A stretch of 64,000 nucleotides of DNA from Paenibacillus peoriae KCTC 3763 (GCF_000236805.1 NZ_AGFX01000031.1:62001-126000); one strand, 5' to 3'. Shown: positions 36,387 to 44,967, counted from the first letter of the stretch. The notes: generated by a model from the letters alone, not told the origin. Numbers and translations: made by a program.

Positions 36387-37424
36387 ATGAACAAAAAAGA
36401 GGTATATCATTTTTTAAAAAGGCTCACACCTCGAGAGCTATATTTCAAAGAATCAATGATTGATAAAATAGAAGACAACTCCAACCAGTTTGATATTTAC
36501 AGAACCTTTAACGGAGAAAACGTTTATAGATATACTTTTGAGAAGCATCTTGGTAATTTCATAGAAAAAGACCCCCAAATTTCTAAAAATCTCAAAAACT
36601 CTCCCCTCTTAATATGCAAACACAATCGTTTCTCCTACACTCCTCTGCACTCACACGATTTTATTGAATTGAATTATGTATACACAGGAAGTGTCCAAAT
36701 AAACATAAATGGACAAACAGTTACGCTCTGTAAGGGAGATTTATGTATACTGGATACCGATGTAATTCACCAAATTTTAAATACTACAGAGAATGATATT
36801 CTCGTCAATATACTTATGAAAAAAGAATATTTCACAACTAATATGCTAAGCAGATTGGCTTCTAACAGTATCATCTCCCAATTTATTGTAAATTCTATTT
36901 CCGAAGCTCAAAATTATGATCAGTATATTATTTTTAATACTCAAGAGAGTGAACAGCTCTTTGATGCAGTCAATGGCTTAATAGCCTGCTACTTTGACAA
37001 GTCCTTTTACTCAACCGACGTAATTAATGCCTACATGATTATTATATTTTCGGAGTTGTTAAAGTCTTACAAAAAAGAAAAGTCAATGGAATTAAGAAAA
37101 GCTAATCATTATTATATAGGAGATGTTTTACAGTTTATCGAGGAACATTATGGTGATTGCAGTCTTAGCGATATTGCTGCTAAATTTTCCTTCAATACAA
37201 GTTATTTAAGCAGATATATTAAGAGCAGTACCGGAAAATCCTTTGTTGCAATTGTTCAAGAAATACGCCTTAACCATGCCTGCGCATTACTTAAAAACTC
37301 AAACTTTTCGATTGAGTATATAAGTCAGCAAGTAGGCTATAATAACGTCACCTTTTTTTACCAGAAATTTAAAGAAACATACCAATTGACCCCCAATGAG
37401 TTTCGCAAACTGCACATCACATAA
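36387..37424 (+). CDS. AraC family regulator with cupin domain
   Basis: A 345-residue regulator. An N-terminal cupin sensor (HSHDFIELNYVYTGSVQININGQ, about residues 86-150) precedes an AraC HTH pair at about 245-340 (CSLSDIAAKFSFNTSYLSRYIKSSTGKSF and FSIEYISQQVGYNNVTFFYQKFKETYQLTPNEFRK). It is divergent from the GH78 operon and between its two halves, so it is the likely activator of this sugar system. It is strongly AT-rich compared with the flanks. ATG at 36387 follows CGGAGG. Confidence 0.9.
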   Translation: MNKKEVYHFLKRLTPRELYFKESMIDKIEDNSNQFDIYRTFNGENVYRYTFEKHLGNFIEKDPQISKNLKNSPLLICKHNRFSYTPLHSHDFIELNYVYTGSVQININGQTVTLCKGDLCILDTDVIHQILNTTENDILVNILMKKEYFTTNMLSRLASNSIISQFIVNSISEAQNYDQYIIFNTQESEQLFDAVNGLIACYFDKSFYSTDVINAYMIIIFSELLKSYKKEKSMELRKANHYYIGDVLQFIEEHYGDCSLSDIAAKFSFNTSYLSRYIKSSTGKSFVAIVQEIRLNHACALLKNSNFSIEYISQQVGYNNVTFFYQKFKETYQLTPNEFRKLHIT

Positions 37425-37442
37425 AACTTGAAGTCATACAAC

Positions 37443-37540
37443 GATAAAAAAGCCCGCCTTACAAGATTGCAGTGATCGCTTGTGTCTTACCAAGCTGCTT
37501 CATCACATATACGCAATCCTCAAGAAAGGCGGGCCCTACC
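37443..37540. terminator. Very long hairpin between convergent genes
   Basis: Outer arms AAGCCCGCCTT and AAGGCGGGC are about 80 bases apart, with inner GATTGC/GCAATC and ACAAGCG-type pairings. On the minus strand six Ts follow, so it should end the esterase gene; it may also end the AraC gene. Confidence 0.7.
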
Positions 37541-37559
37541 GGTTAATATTCTTACTCGC

Positions 37560-39269
37560 TTAATGCTTGCTTACAATTAATTCTCCGGAAGCAATATCTC
37601 TTTGATATTTTTCCAAAAATTTCCACATTAATTCTGCTTCCGGTTTGTAATTCCAATGAGCCAAATCCTTAATTGCAGTCAATTGCATAACAACCACACC
37701 TTGATCATTGGATAATGTGCCACTATACATATCCTTGTCACCTAGCTTTGACCATTTCTGATTATCCAATAGGACTCCATAATATTCGTTTGCATTCATA
37801 TCATACGTTTTAGATACTTCTAACTTATTTATACGTTGATAAGCCTGAATGACTTCAAACATACTAACATTCGGGTCCTCTTCGAATTTACCTGGTTTAC
37901 CATACTTACTGGAGCCGTCCACTGGAATCATTTGCAGGTAATCATGATCTCCGCACATATACATAAAAGGAACTGCTCCACCTTTATAGTTTTTTGAGAT
38001 TTCAGTAATTTCCTTCTTATCCACACCAGGAGCAGAGACGGCCGCAGCAGCTGCAAAAATATTAGAATACTTCACTCCGTAAAGAGAAGTCTTAGAGCCA
38101 CCAGCTGACAAACCTGTAACATAGGTTCTTGATGGATCAATTTGCGGGTACTTCTTTTGAAGATCCTTGACCAAGCTTGCTACTCCAGCGTCTCCCAGAC
38201 CATCATTATGATTAAAGTTCTTACTCTTATCCTCCCATTCGGGAGAAACAACGATAAGCTTTTCTTTGGAAGCCAATTCTGTCCATCCACTAGTATCGCC
38301 TTGTATTCGCGGGTCATTGCCTGTTCCATGTAAGGTAACGATCAGAGGAACCGTTTTCTCTGGAAATGTTTTAATATTTGAAGGAACATATTCATACCAC
38401 ATATACTTGCCAGTCCCATTAACCGGTTGATCAATCATTTGATTATACGTAAGGTCCAAATCTTCAAATACTGGAATGCCTGTCAAAGTATATTCGCTCG
38501 TATAATCCTTAGGGTTTGAATTATAAAATTCTGTTACTTCATTGTGCATGCGGTAATTTTTTGAAAAAACCTGTTTCCATGCGTTTTGAAAAGCTTCTGA
38601 CAAACTTTCATTTTGAGTACTGGCAATAACTTGTTTATATGCATTTTCTTTATTCACATAGGATTTTATCGTTTTATTAGGTGATGATTTTTCAATTGCG
38701 CTGTTTCCTTTAACATAGTACGAAAGCACCTTTTCAGAAGGATTGCTCAGGTAGGCAGGAATGGCCACACCTAAGCTCTTATTTTCGTCAATTGAACCCC
38801 CATATAACATAATGCCAGCTATACAATAACCTTTGTCTGACAAATAATTATTCACAAAAGTTGCACCTTCTCCAATTCCAATTACTTTGACATTTCGTAC
38901 AATTCCATTTGAGACCAAATCTATAAACGCTTCAGCATCTTTTTCATCATACCCTGACTGATTAAGCGGATTAATGAAACGAATGGTAGATCCCCATTCA
39001 TTTATATTATTCACGATACCCAAATTACTTATTAATTGCTTTGCTTCATCTAAGGTGAGATTACCAGCATAAACATAGTAGCTGGGCGAAAGAATATCCG
39101 AGCGCGAGCTTTCAAATCCATTTTGACTTGCATCATATTTGTAATAATGAGGTGCTGATCCTGATGAATTTACTTCTCTCAAGGGAATGGATATTGTTTG
39201 AGCAGTTGCTTTTTCATTTGCAAATGAGATAAACAAGAAAAGAGCTAAAAGCACTCCCAATAATTTCAT
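37560..39269 (-). CDS. Secreted alpha/beta-hydrolase (esterase)
   Basis: A 569-residue exported protein: signal peptide at residues 1-23 ending after ATA. The C-terminal 300 residues are an alpha/beta-hydrolase of the PHB-depolymerase or feruloyl-esterase-like type, with TLHGTG, nucleophile elbow GLSAGGS near residue 385, and the acid in MCGDHDY; the His is likely in DLAHWNYKP. The N-terminal 250 residues are another alpha/beta region whose family I do not recognise. It is co-directional with and follows EIIC by 62 bases, suggesting it removes acyl groups from the glycoside outside the cell. ATG at 39269 has AGGTGATT upstream. Confidence 0.78.
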   Translation of the reverse strand: MKLLGVLLALFLFISFANEKATAQTISIPLREVNSSGSAPHYYKYDASQNGFESSRSDILSPSYYVYAGNLTLDEAKQLISNLGIVNNINEWGSTIRFINPLNQSGYDEKDAEAFIDLVSNGIVRNVKVIGIGEGATFVNNYLSDKGYCIAGIMLYGGSIDENKSLGVAIPAYLSNPSEKVLSYYVKGNSAIEKSSPNKTIKSYVNKENAYKQVIASTQNESLSEAFQNAWKQVFSKNYRMHNEVTEFYNSNPKDYTSEYTLTGIPVFEDLDLTYNQMIDQPVNGTGKYMWYEYVPSNIKTFPEKTVPLIVTLHGTGNDPRIQGDTSGWTELASKEKLIVVSPEWEDKSKNFNHNDGLGDAGVASLVKDLQKKYPQIDPSRTYVTGLSAGGSKTSLYGVKYSNIFAAAAAVSAPGVDKKEITEISKNYKGGAVPFMYMCGDHDYLQMIPVDGSSKYGKPGKFEEDPNVSMFEVIQAYQRINKLEVSKTYDMNANEYYGVLLDNQKWSKLGDKDMYSGTLSNDQGVVVMQLTAIKDLAHWNYKPEAELMWKFLEKYQRDIASGELIVSKH

Positions 39270-39331
39270 CGCTAATCACCTTTCTATTCAAAATAATTTT
39301 TGAATGGACCTAGGTAGCCATTTACTTTAGT

Positions 39332-40633
39332 TCAATTTGATGAATTCAATTGTTCTTCTTCAAACACTTTTTTATCTGCCATTTTCACAAAAGGTAGCCA
39401 AATTAATGTTGTCATAGCCAACAAAACTAATTGCAGAATTGCTCCTCGAATACTACCGGTAACTAAGTAACCGCTAATAATTACAGGAGTTGTCCAAGGA
39501 ATTTGTGCCAGACCGGTAGGTAAAGAAACTAATCCCGCTGAAAAAGCAAAATATGCGACAACCGTAGAAATTGCATTTGAGAAAATGAAAGGAAAAATAT
39601 AACTAAAGTTAAGCACTAATGGAATTCCAAACAGAACCGGCTCACCCACATTAAACAAATATGGAGCCCCTCCAATTTTCCCCACTTGTTTATATTGTTT
39701 GCTTTTTGCCACTAACAAAATTGCAATTACTGCACCTATGACACCAATGCCAGCGAAATGGTTTCTAAAACTCATGCTTATAATATTGATGGGCAACTCT
39801 CCAGCAATTGAAGCCACCTTATTTTGATCTTCAAGTACCTGATGAATAGGGTCCATAACAGCTTGGATGATAGATGTTCCATGCAATCCAAAAAACCATA
39901 AAAACTGCTCGAAAATTTTAACAATAACTAGCCCAATTAAAGAGCCTCCTAAATAAGTTAGAGGTTTTCCCAATATATTGTTTACTAGATCAAGAACGTT
40001 AGTATTAAATAACAATTCAATACTTAACCTAATGCACAAAAAGAATGTAATAACAATAAAAGAAGGAATAGCTGATTCAAATGGTCCTGCTACTGCTGGC
40101 GGTACAGAGGGTGGCATTTTAATTTTGAAGCCCTTATCAGCCACTTTTTTATAAATAAGAGTACTGAATATACCAATGAGAATTGACAAAAACATGGATT
40201 TCGCACTTATTCTCGAAATGTCCAAATACATGACTCCATCTATTGTATTAAGTGGTGTAACTAATAAAAAGGATACAACTGCCGTAATTACGCATTGCAG
40301 CACATTTGTTTTTAATTTATCTGCAATGGATTTTGACATTGAAATTACAACAATTAACCCCCCTACAGCTAATGTTGCGTTATTTACATACAATAACTTT
40401 TCTTGCCATACACTTGCATCTGAAGTTCCCAACATTTTTGTTATAAAATCGGTCACTTGAGTAACTGGAAAATAAGCGATTATTAAAAATATTGAAGCGA
40501 TAAATGTAAATGGCATATAAGCTAGCATAGCATCTCTAATTGCAGAAACATAAATATTTCCGTTAACTTTTTTGGCAAATGGGCCAACAACTTTTTGCAA
40601 TTTATCAGTTAATGATTCCTTGGTTGTATTCAT
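39332..40633 (-). CDS. PTS EIIC component, lactose/cellobiose/lichenan family
   Basis: A 433-residue membrane permease with about ten hydrophobic helices. Landmarks of the CelB/LicC family are AMLAYMPFTFIASIFLI near residue 32, PPSVPPAVAGPFESAIPSF near 200, FFGLHGTSIIQAVMDP near 275 and PYLFNVGEPVLFGIPLVLN near 325. ATG at 40633 follows GGGGGAGG; an open frame upstream would overlap the cre-like site and is rejected. It forms the channel for the IIA/IIB pair encoded 6 kb away on the same strand. Confidence 0.93.
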   Translation of the reverse strand: MNTTKESLTDKLQKVVGPFAKKVNGNIYVSAIRDAMLAYMPFTFIASIFLIIAYFPVTQVTDFITKMLGTSDASVWQEKLLYVNNATLAVGGLIVVISMSKSIADKLKTNVLQCVITAVVSFLLVTPLNTIDGVMYLDISRISAKSMFLSILIGIFSTLIYKKVADKGFKIKMPPSVPPAVAGPFESAIPSFIVITFFLCIRLSIELLFNTNVLDLVNNILGKPLTYLGGSLIGLVIVKIFEQFLWFFGLHGTSIIQAVMDPIHQVLEDQNKVASIAGELPINIISMSFRNHFAGIGVIGAVIAILLVAKSKQYKQVGKIGGAPYLFNVGEPVLFGIPLVLNFSYIFPFIFSNAISTVVAYFAFSAGLVSLPTGLAQIPWTTPVIISGYLVTGSIRGAILQLVLLAMTTLIWLPFVKMADKKVFEEEQLNSSN

Positions 40634-40678
40634 GATGCCTCCCCCTATATATCCTTTTTTTCTCCCGGAAATAAAACT

Positions 40679-40692
40679 TGATAGCGCTAACA
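40679..40692. promoter_or_regulatory. cre-like / LacI-type operator upstream of EIIC
   Basis: TGATAGCGCTAACA, 13 of 14 bases identical to the GH78 upstream site and 46 bases before the EIIC start. Shared control of the two half-operons is likely; CcpA is the simplest candidate because no LacI gene is in the module. Confidence 0.65.
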
Positions 40693-40846
40693 ATTTGATT
40701 GTAATAGCTATTTTACTTTATTTTAATGACTCCTTTTTACTCTTTTACTAACTATATTTTACCTCGCATAATATGGAGAACAGGGAACACTAGGAAGCTA
40801 TCCTCTTCCACAAGGAGAACGATCAGGCACCAGTTTTACACACATA

Positions 40847-40874
40847 TGTTAACATAATATTTATTATGTAAATC
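40847..40874. repeat. dif-like palindrome B
   Basis: Core CATAATATTTATTATG (40853-40868), same core and orientation as site A. It lies between the PTS module and the MutS2-like module. Confidence 0.5.
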
Positions 40875-40924
40875 TAATTTCTTAGTTCTCATGATCATCA
40901 TTGAATCGAATTGAAGAATTGGCC

Positions 40925-40954
40925 TTGACTTTTATGATTTCCTAATCGTATAGT
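40925..40954 (+). promoter_or_regulatory. Promoter of the leader/MutS2-like transcript
   Basis: TTGACT (40925-40930) and TATAGT (40949-40954) with an 18-base spacer, a good SigA promoter, placed about 30 bases before the leader peptide's ribosome site and about 480 bases before the main gene. Confidence 0.65.
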
Positions 40955-40987
40955 ATGGATATATCTTCAATTAAGGGAGAGATTTTG

Positions 40988-41011
40988 ATGTCGGTGAGCG
41001 TTCTTAACTAA
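40988..41011 (+). CDS. Leader peptide MSVSVLN
   Basis: A seven-codon open frame, Met-Ser-Val-Ser-Val-Leu-Asn then TAA, preceded by AAGGGAGAG with good spacing. Its last four codons including the stop form the left arm of a 12-base perfect stem (41000-41011 with 41095-41106). This is the layout of ribosome-stalling leaders upstream of ribosome-protection and drug-resistance genes. The bases around its ribosome site nearly repeat those of the MutS2-like gene's own. I do not recognise this exact peptide from a named system. Confidence 0.7.
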   Translation: MSVSVLN

Positions 41012-41382
41012 GCAATTGCATATTCAGGGAAGACCATCAGGCGCTTGTACCTTTCGGGGGCAGGTTTGTTTGTTGCTGTGCTTCTACCCTGATATTAGTT
41101 AAGAACATGCGGATATCATGAGTCGCCTTCGGGATTATTTTCATCTAGGCCTTATTCCGTGCTGTGTTCAGCGCGGTTTTTTTGTTTTCAGATTTGTAAA
41201 ATTCCTTTATATACGTCTTCCATTCACCATGCCGAATAGCTTCCACATGTGCTGATACGTGGATGGTGGAAGACTATAAAATTGGAACTGCAAAGGCTGA
41301 ATAACAGGTCTATTAGACGATAACTCCCCTCTTTCCTTGCGGGCGGAGAATGAACGATTTGTTCATTCTCCGCCCTTTTTTT
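41000..41382 (+). promoter_or_regulatory. Attenuator of the MutS2-like gene
   Basis: In order: a stem pairing GTTCTTAACTAA (41000-41011) with TTAGTTAAGAAC (41095-41106), extended by ATATTCAGGG/CCCTGATAT; a first intrinsic terminator at 41157-41183; a structured GTCTTCCA.../TGGAAGAC element at about 41215-41273; and a second strong terminator at 41341-41382. The main gene starts 54 bases further on. Ribosome stalling on the leader would free the right arm of the first stem and change the folding of the terminators. Confidence 0.7.
41157..41184 (+). terminator. Leader terminator 1
   Basis: CCGTGCTG/CAGCGCGG stem with a four-base loop, followed by seven Ts. Confidence 0.8.
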
Positions 41383-41384
41383 CT
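41341..41384 (+). terminator. Leader terminator 2
   Basis: Perfect 15-base arms from GGGCGGAGAATGAAC and its complement around a five-base loop, followed by a seven-T run; a strong intrinsic terminator immediately before the MutS2-like gene. Confidence 0.9.
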
Positions 41385-41435
41385 TTTGCAGCAAGAATCC
41401 AAAAATTTTGATCTACAATTAAAGGAGAGATTTTA

Positions 41436-43358
41436 ATGAAACAAGCTACAATGCAGCGCTTGGAATACGACCGGATCAAAACCAGCGTGTCCGAATGTGC
41501 CTTTTCTTACCTCGGTAAGCGTCATGCCGCTTCCATGCTTCCCATTACAGACATTCGTACCATCCGGATTCGCTTGAATGAAACCAACGAAGCCATGCAG
41601 TTAATACGCCACGGAGCAAGTGTTCCCATCCCCTCCCTGGAAGGAATGGAGCACATTCTTCATTTGCTGGGGACCGGATATTTGTTCAGCGAACACGATT
41701 TTGCACACCTGGCCCAGTTTATAAGAAGCTGCAGCCAATTCATAAAATACATGAACTCCAAGGCTGATGCCGCTCCAACCGTTAGTGCCTATGCTTCTTC
41801 CATGTACGGGATGGAGTCCCTTCTTTCTGAAATCGAGAAATGTATTTATGCAGGACGAGTAACGGATAACGCCAGTAAAGAGCTGGCTAAAATTCGCAAA
41901 AAAATAGCAGTCACTGAAGAACGCATTAAGCGGAAGCTCGATGCACTCACCAGCCGCCACCGATCCATCATGCAGGAAAATATGATTAGTCAGCGCGGAG
42001 GCCGTTATGTGCTTCCCATCAAAAAAGAATTTCGCAAGCAGGTGAAAGGCAGCGTATTGGATGAATCAGGAAGCGGACAAACGGTTTACGTTGAGCCTGC
42101 CGAAATTGTCAGTCTGCAATTTGATCAAAGTGCGAACATGGCGGAAGAATCAAAAGAAGAAATGAAAGTGCTGGGAGAACTGACAACACTCGCTGAGTCA
42201 TACAACCGGGAGCTCAATATCAACACAGAGACGGTGGGTGTGCTTGATTTTTTATTAGCCAAAGCCAAATATGCTATGACCCTGGATGCTGTTCCTGTCG
42301 AGCTTAACCTGGACGGGATTATAGAGATCCGGGGCGCACGTCACCCGTTCATGGCGCATACCATGGTTCCGCTTGATTTCTCAATCGGTGAGGGCTATTC
42401 CTCGCTCATTATTACCGGACCGAATACAGGCGGCAAAACGATGGCCCTCAAAAGCGTTGGCCTGTTAACTTTAATGGTGCAATCCGGACTGCTGGTCCCT
42501 GTGTTGGAAGACAGCCGCATGGCTGTATTCGAGAAAATCGAGGTGGATATCGGTGACGGACAAAGTATAGAACATGCATTGAGTACCTTTTCAGCACATG
42601 TGCGCAACATGATCAGCATTTTGGAAACGGCGGGCAGCTCTACTTTGATTCTGATTGACGAAATGGCCTCCGGCACCGATCCAGGGGAAGGTGTGGGCCT
42701 GTCTATTGCCCTGCTGGAAGAGTTTCACCGCCGCAAGGCAACGGTAGTGGCTACAACACACTTCAGTGAAATCAAGCATTTTGCCGAACATACACCTGGA
42801 TTTCAAAATGCCCGCATGGAGTTCGACACTGAAACGCTGCAGCCCTTATACCGTCTCCGAATCGGTGAGGCCGGGGAAAGCTACGCATACGCTATTGCTT
42901 TGAAGCTGGGGATGTGGAATCGTATTATTGAGCGTTCTCAGGCCATTTCCGCAGGCAGGACGTCTCAGAACACACAGAAATCGTCCGTTATTCCTCCTGT
43001 CTTTGATGATGAGGAAGCGGTTATAGCCCCTTCTGTCACCAAACAGGAGAAACCAAAACATCCTGTCCAAACCAGGCCATTTGCGCTTGGCGATAGTGTT
43101 TTTGTAGGCTACCTCAATCGGACTGGAATCGTATGTAAAACAGAGGATGAACGAGGGAATGTGGAGATTTTGATCCAAGGCCAAAAGCTGATCATTAACA
43201 AAAAGAGGCTCGCCCTTCATATTGCCGCTACTGAATTGTATCCTGACGACTATGATCTGGACATTGTTTTAGAAACCAAGGAAAACCGCAAAAAACGGAA
43301 GATTCTAGGCCGTAAACATGTACCGGGTCTGATTATTGAAACGCCTCCGGAAGATTAA
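41436..43358 (+). CDS. MutS2-like ATPase lacking the Smr domain
   Basis: 640 residues, about 140 shorter than MutS2. The MutS core and lever/clamp helices span residues 1-310 with ENMISQRGGRYVLPIKKEFR and SGSGQTVYVEPAEIV as in MutS2. The ABC-type ATPase follows: Walker A GPNTGGKT near 328, Q-loop region, signature-like segment DGQSIEHALSTFSAH near 372, Walker B TLILIDEMASGTDP near 400 and the HFSEIKHF switch. In place of KOW-Smr there is a linker and a small beta domain (FALGDSVFVGYLNRTGIV). MutS2 in Bacillus binds collided ribosomes and splits them; a Smr-less paralogue behind a drug-type leader suggests inducible ribosome rescue. RBS AAAGGAGAG precedes ATG at 41436. Confidence 0.88.
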   Translation: MKQATMQRLEYDRIKTSVSECAFSYLGKRHAASMLPITDIRTIRIRLNETNEAMQLIRHGASVPIPSLEGMEHILHLLGTGYLFSEHDFAHLAQFIRSCSQFIKYMNSKADAAPTVSAYASSMYGMESLLSEIEKCIYAGRVTDNASKELAKIRKKIAVTEERIKRKLDALTSRHRSIMQENMISQRGGRYVLPIKKEFRKQVKGSVLDESGSGQTVYVEPAEIVSLQFDQSANMAEESKEEMKVLGELTTLAESYNRELNINTETVGVLDFLLAKAKYAMTLDAVPVELNLDGIIEIRGARHPFMAHTMVPLDFSIGEGYSSLIITGPNTGGKTMALKSVGLLTLMVQSGLLVPVLEDSRMAVFEKIEVDIGDGQSIEHALSTFSAHVRNMISILETAGSSTLILIDEMASGTDPGEGVGLSIALLEEFHRRKATVVATTHFSEIKHFAEHTPGFQNARMEFDTETLQPLYRLRIGEAGESYAYAIALKLGMWNRIIERSQAISAGRTSQNTQKSSVIPPVFDDEEAVIAPSVTKQEKPKHPVQTRPFALGDSVFVGYLNRTGIVCKTEDERGNVEILIQGQKLIINKKRLALHIAATELYPDDYDLDIVLETKENRKKRKILGRKHVPGLIIETPPED

Positions 43359-43413
43359 GTACAAATACAAACGTATAGTCTCACTAAACAGAAGCTGTCC
43401 TAGGCGGGACGCA

Positions 43414-43470
43414 AAATGAAAATCTGCAAGCTGGATGCTGTAAACAGCAGCCCACTTGCAGATTTTACAT
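43414..43470 (+). terminator. Terminator after MutS2-like gene
   Basis: Stem AAAATCTGCAAG/CTTGCAGATTTT with inner GCTGCTG-type pairing, ending in a T-rich tail. Confidence 0.8.
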
Positions 43471-43511
43471 TTTCTGCTTAAATTTATTATTTAAGATTAT
43501 AAGAAAATTCA

Positions 43512-43539
43512 GGTTAACATAATAATTATTATGTTTCGC
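43512..43539. repeat. dif-like palindrome C
   Basis: Perfect 18-base palindrome ACATAATAATTATTATGT (43517-43534), with GGTTA on its left as in the other sites. It lies in the gap between the MutS2-like and ROK genes. Confidence 0.5.
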
Positions 43540-43553
43540 CCTGATCCTTTATT

Positions 43554-44459
43554 TTACATCTCTATATGATGTGACTTTTTGTAATTATAAACAGCGCCAA
43601 GCAAATTGGCTTCATTGCCTAACTTGCTTTGTTCAATATTGGCATGAACAAAATCAATTAGAGAATGCTCATAAAGCTTCTCTAATTCCTGCTTAATCGT
43701 AATGACGAGCAGCGGATTTGCAGAGATACCGCCACCAATAACAAACTTTTCAGGGTCAAGGATAGATTGAAGATTGATGATTTGGGTGGCTATATTCTGG
43801 CAATATGCTTGAAAAACAGATTGAACTATTGGATCTCCCTCTTCGAGGAGGGAGAATACCTTTTCACCTGTAATAGAGCCTTCAGGAAGCTGCTTCATTT
43901 TTGCGATAGTTTTGGTTAAGGTTACACTGCTTCCCTGGAAACCAAGCATATATTCATGGTTGTTCGTGAATTCATTGTTCGTTCGAATGAAAGAAAATTC
44001 CCCTGCAGATAGATGATGACCTTTCAGCAATTTCCCCTGAGAGATGATTCCGCCTCCCATCCCTGTTCCAATGACCAAGACAACACCATCGGAAATTCCC
44101 TGTAATGAGCCGCGCCATGCTTCCCCAAGTGCAGCACACTTTCCATCATTTTCAATCGATACGGGAAGGCCAAACGCCTCTTCAAAAACTTTAATCATAT
44201 TGATGTCACGTATATAATCCAAGGAGCCACCATGCACCATATGACCACTTTCTGAGTTTACGACCCCCGGTATACTTATGGCTATACCTTCACTTTCATC
44301 TATAAACTGATGGTGTATTTGTTTCAAAGCGACTATAAGGCTTTCCAGTGAATCCCTGGGTGTTACCACTTTCCCCTTTGTTAAAAAACGATCCTCGAAA
44401 TATAAACTAAACTTGATAAAAGAGCCTCCGATATCAAAAACGAGTATTTTATTTTTCAT
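43554..44459 (-). CDS. ROK family sugar kinase
   Basis: A 301-residue ROK kinase, probably phosphorylating a hexose or a beta-glucoside with ATP. The phosphate-binding LVFDIGGSFIKFSLY is at residue 5, the catalytic Asp in SIENDGKCAALGEAWRG near 107, and the second phosphate loop VLVIGTGMGGGI near 130. The zinc-binding CxCGxxGCxE motif usual after the SAGEF...H segment is missing, replaced by RTNNEFTNNHEYM. ATG at 44459 follows TGGAGG and is preferred to an upstream in-frame start. It could act on sugars imported by the nearby PTS, as BglK does in Listeria. Confidence 0.87.
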   Translation of the reverse strand: MKNKILVFDIGGSFIKFSLYFEDRFLTKGKVVTPRDSLESLIVALKQIHHQFIDESEGIAISIPGVVNSESGHMVHGGSLDYIRDINMIKVFEEAFGLPVSIENDGKCAALGEAWRGSLQGISDGVVLVIGTGMGGGIISQGKLLKGHHLSAGEFSFIRTNNEFTNNHEYMLGFQGSSVTLTKTIAKMKQLPEGSITGEKVFSLLEEGDPIVQSVFQAYCQNIATQIINLQSILDPEKFVIGGGISANPLLVITIKQELEKLYEHSLIDFVHANIEQSKLGNEANLLGAVYNYKKSHHIEM

Positions 44460-44591
44460 GTCCATTTCCTCCATAGAGTGATCTCGATGCCTGATTAACC
44501 GTTTTCAAAAATAATAATTACTTTTTTTGTAAAATCCATCCATCAGGGCTCAGAATCCACAGCGATGATAATTAGATTATAGACAAAATGC

Positions 44592-44720
44592 TCAATCACT
44601 TCTATAGCTTGTAATTAACTCTTCTCCCCTTTCACATTGTTTGCTTGTACAAACATTAAACGAAATATTATCTTCCTTCATTTCGCGATAAACCTGATTA
44701 AATAACGAAACATCAAGCAT
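44592..44720 (-). pseudogene. Coding-like remnant of unknown origin
   Basis: A minus-strand frame of 42 codons from ATG 44720, extendable in frame to about 44760, reading MLDVSLFNQVYREMKEDN and continuing with NVCTSKQCERGEEL. The amino acid pattern looks protein-like, but there is no ribosome site and no recognisable family, so it is probably the tail of a lost gene. Confidence 0.3.
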
Positions 44721-44967
44721 GCAGCTTAGGATATAAGCCCCTCTTCTGCTAGATAAGGTAAACCTTCACACCACCCATATAACTGAACAAAAGAATGGGT
44801 GAAATCACAAGAAAATCCTCGCTGTTTTTTGCAGTTATAACTTTACTTTAGTTGATGAAACGCGTTACAAGTCAAGCACTGCTTCAATACTTCGCATACC
44901 AGACTTTCATACAGGCCCTGTTCACGATAATTTTGCCATTGACATCAAATGAACATTCCAACCAGTT

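Noticed and set aside
43517-43534. Site C as a PerR box
   Set aside because: It contains ATAATAATTAT, but the outer bases do not match PerR and the sister palindromes have different centres.
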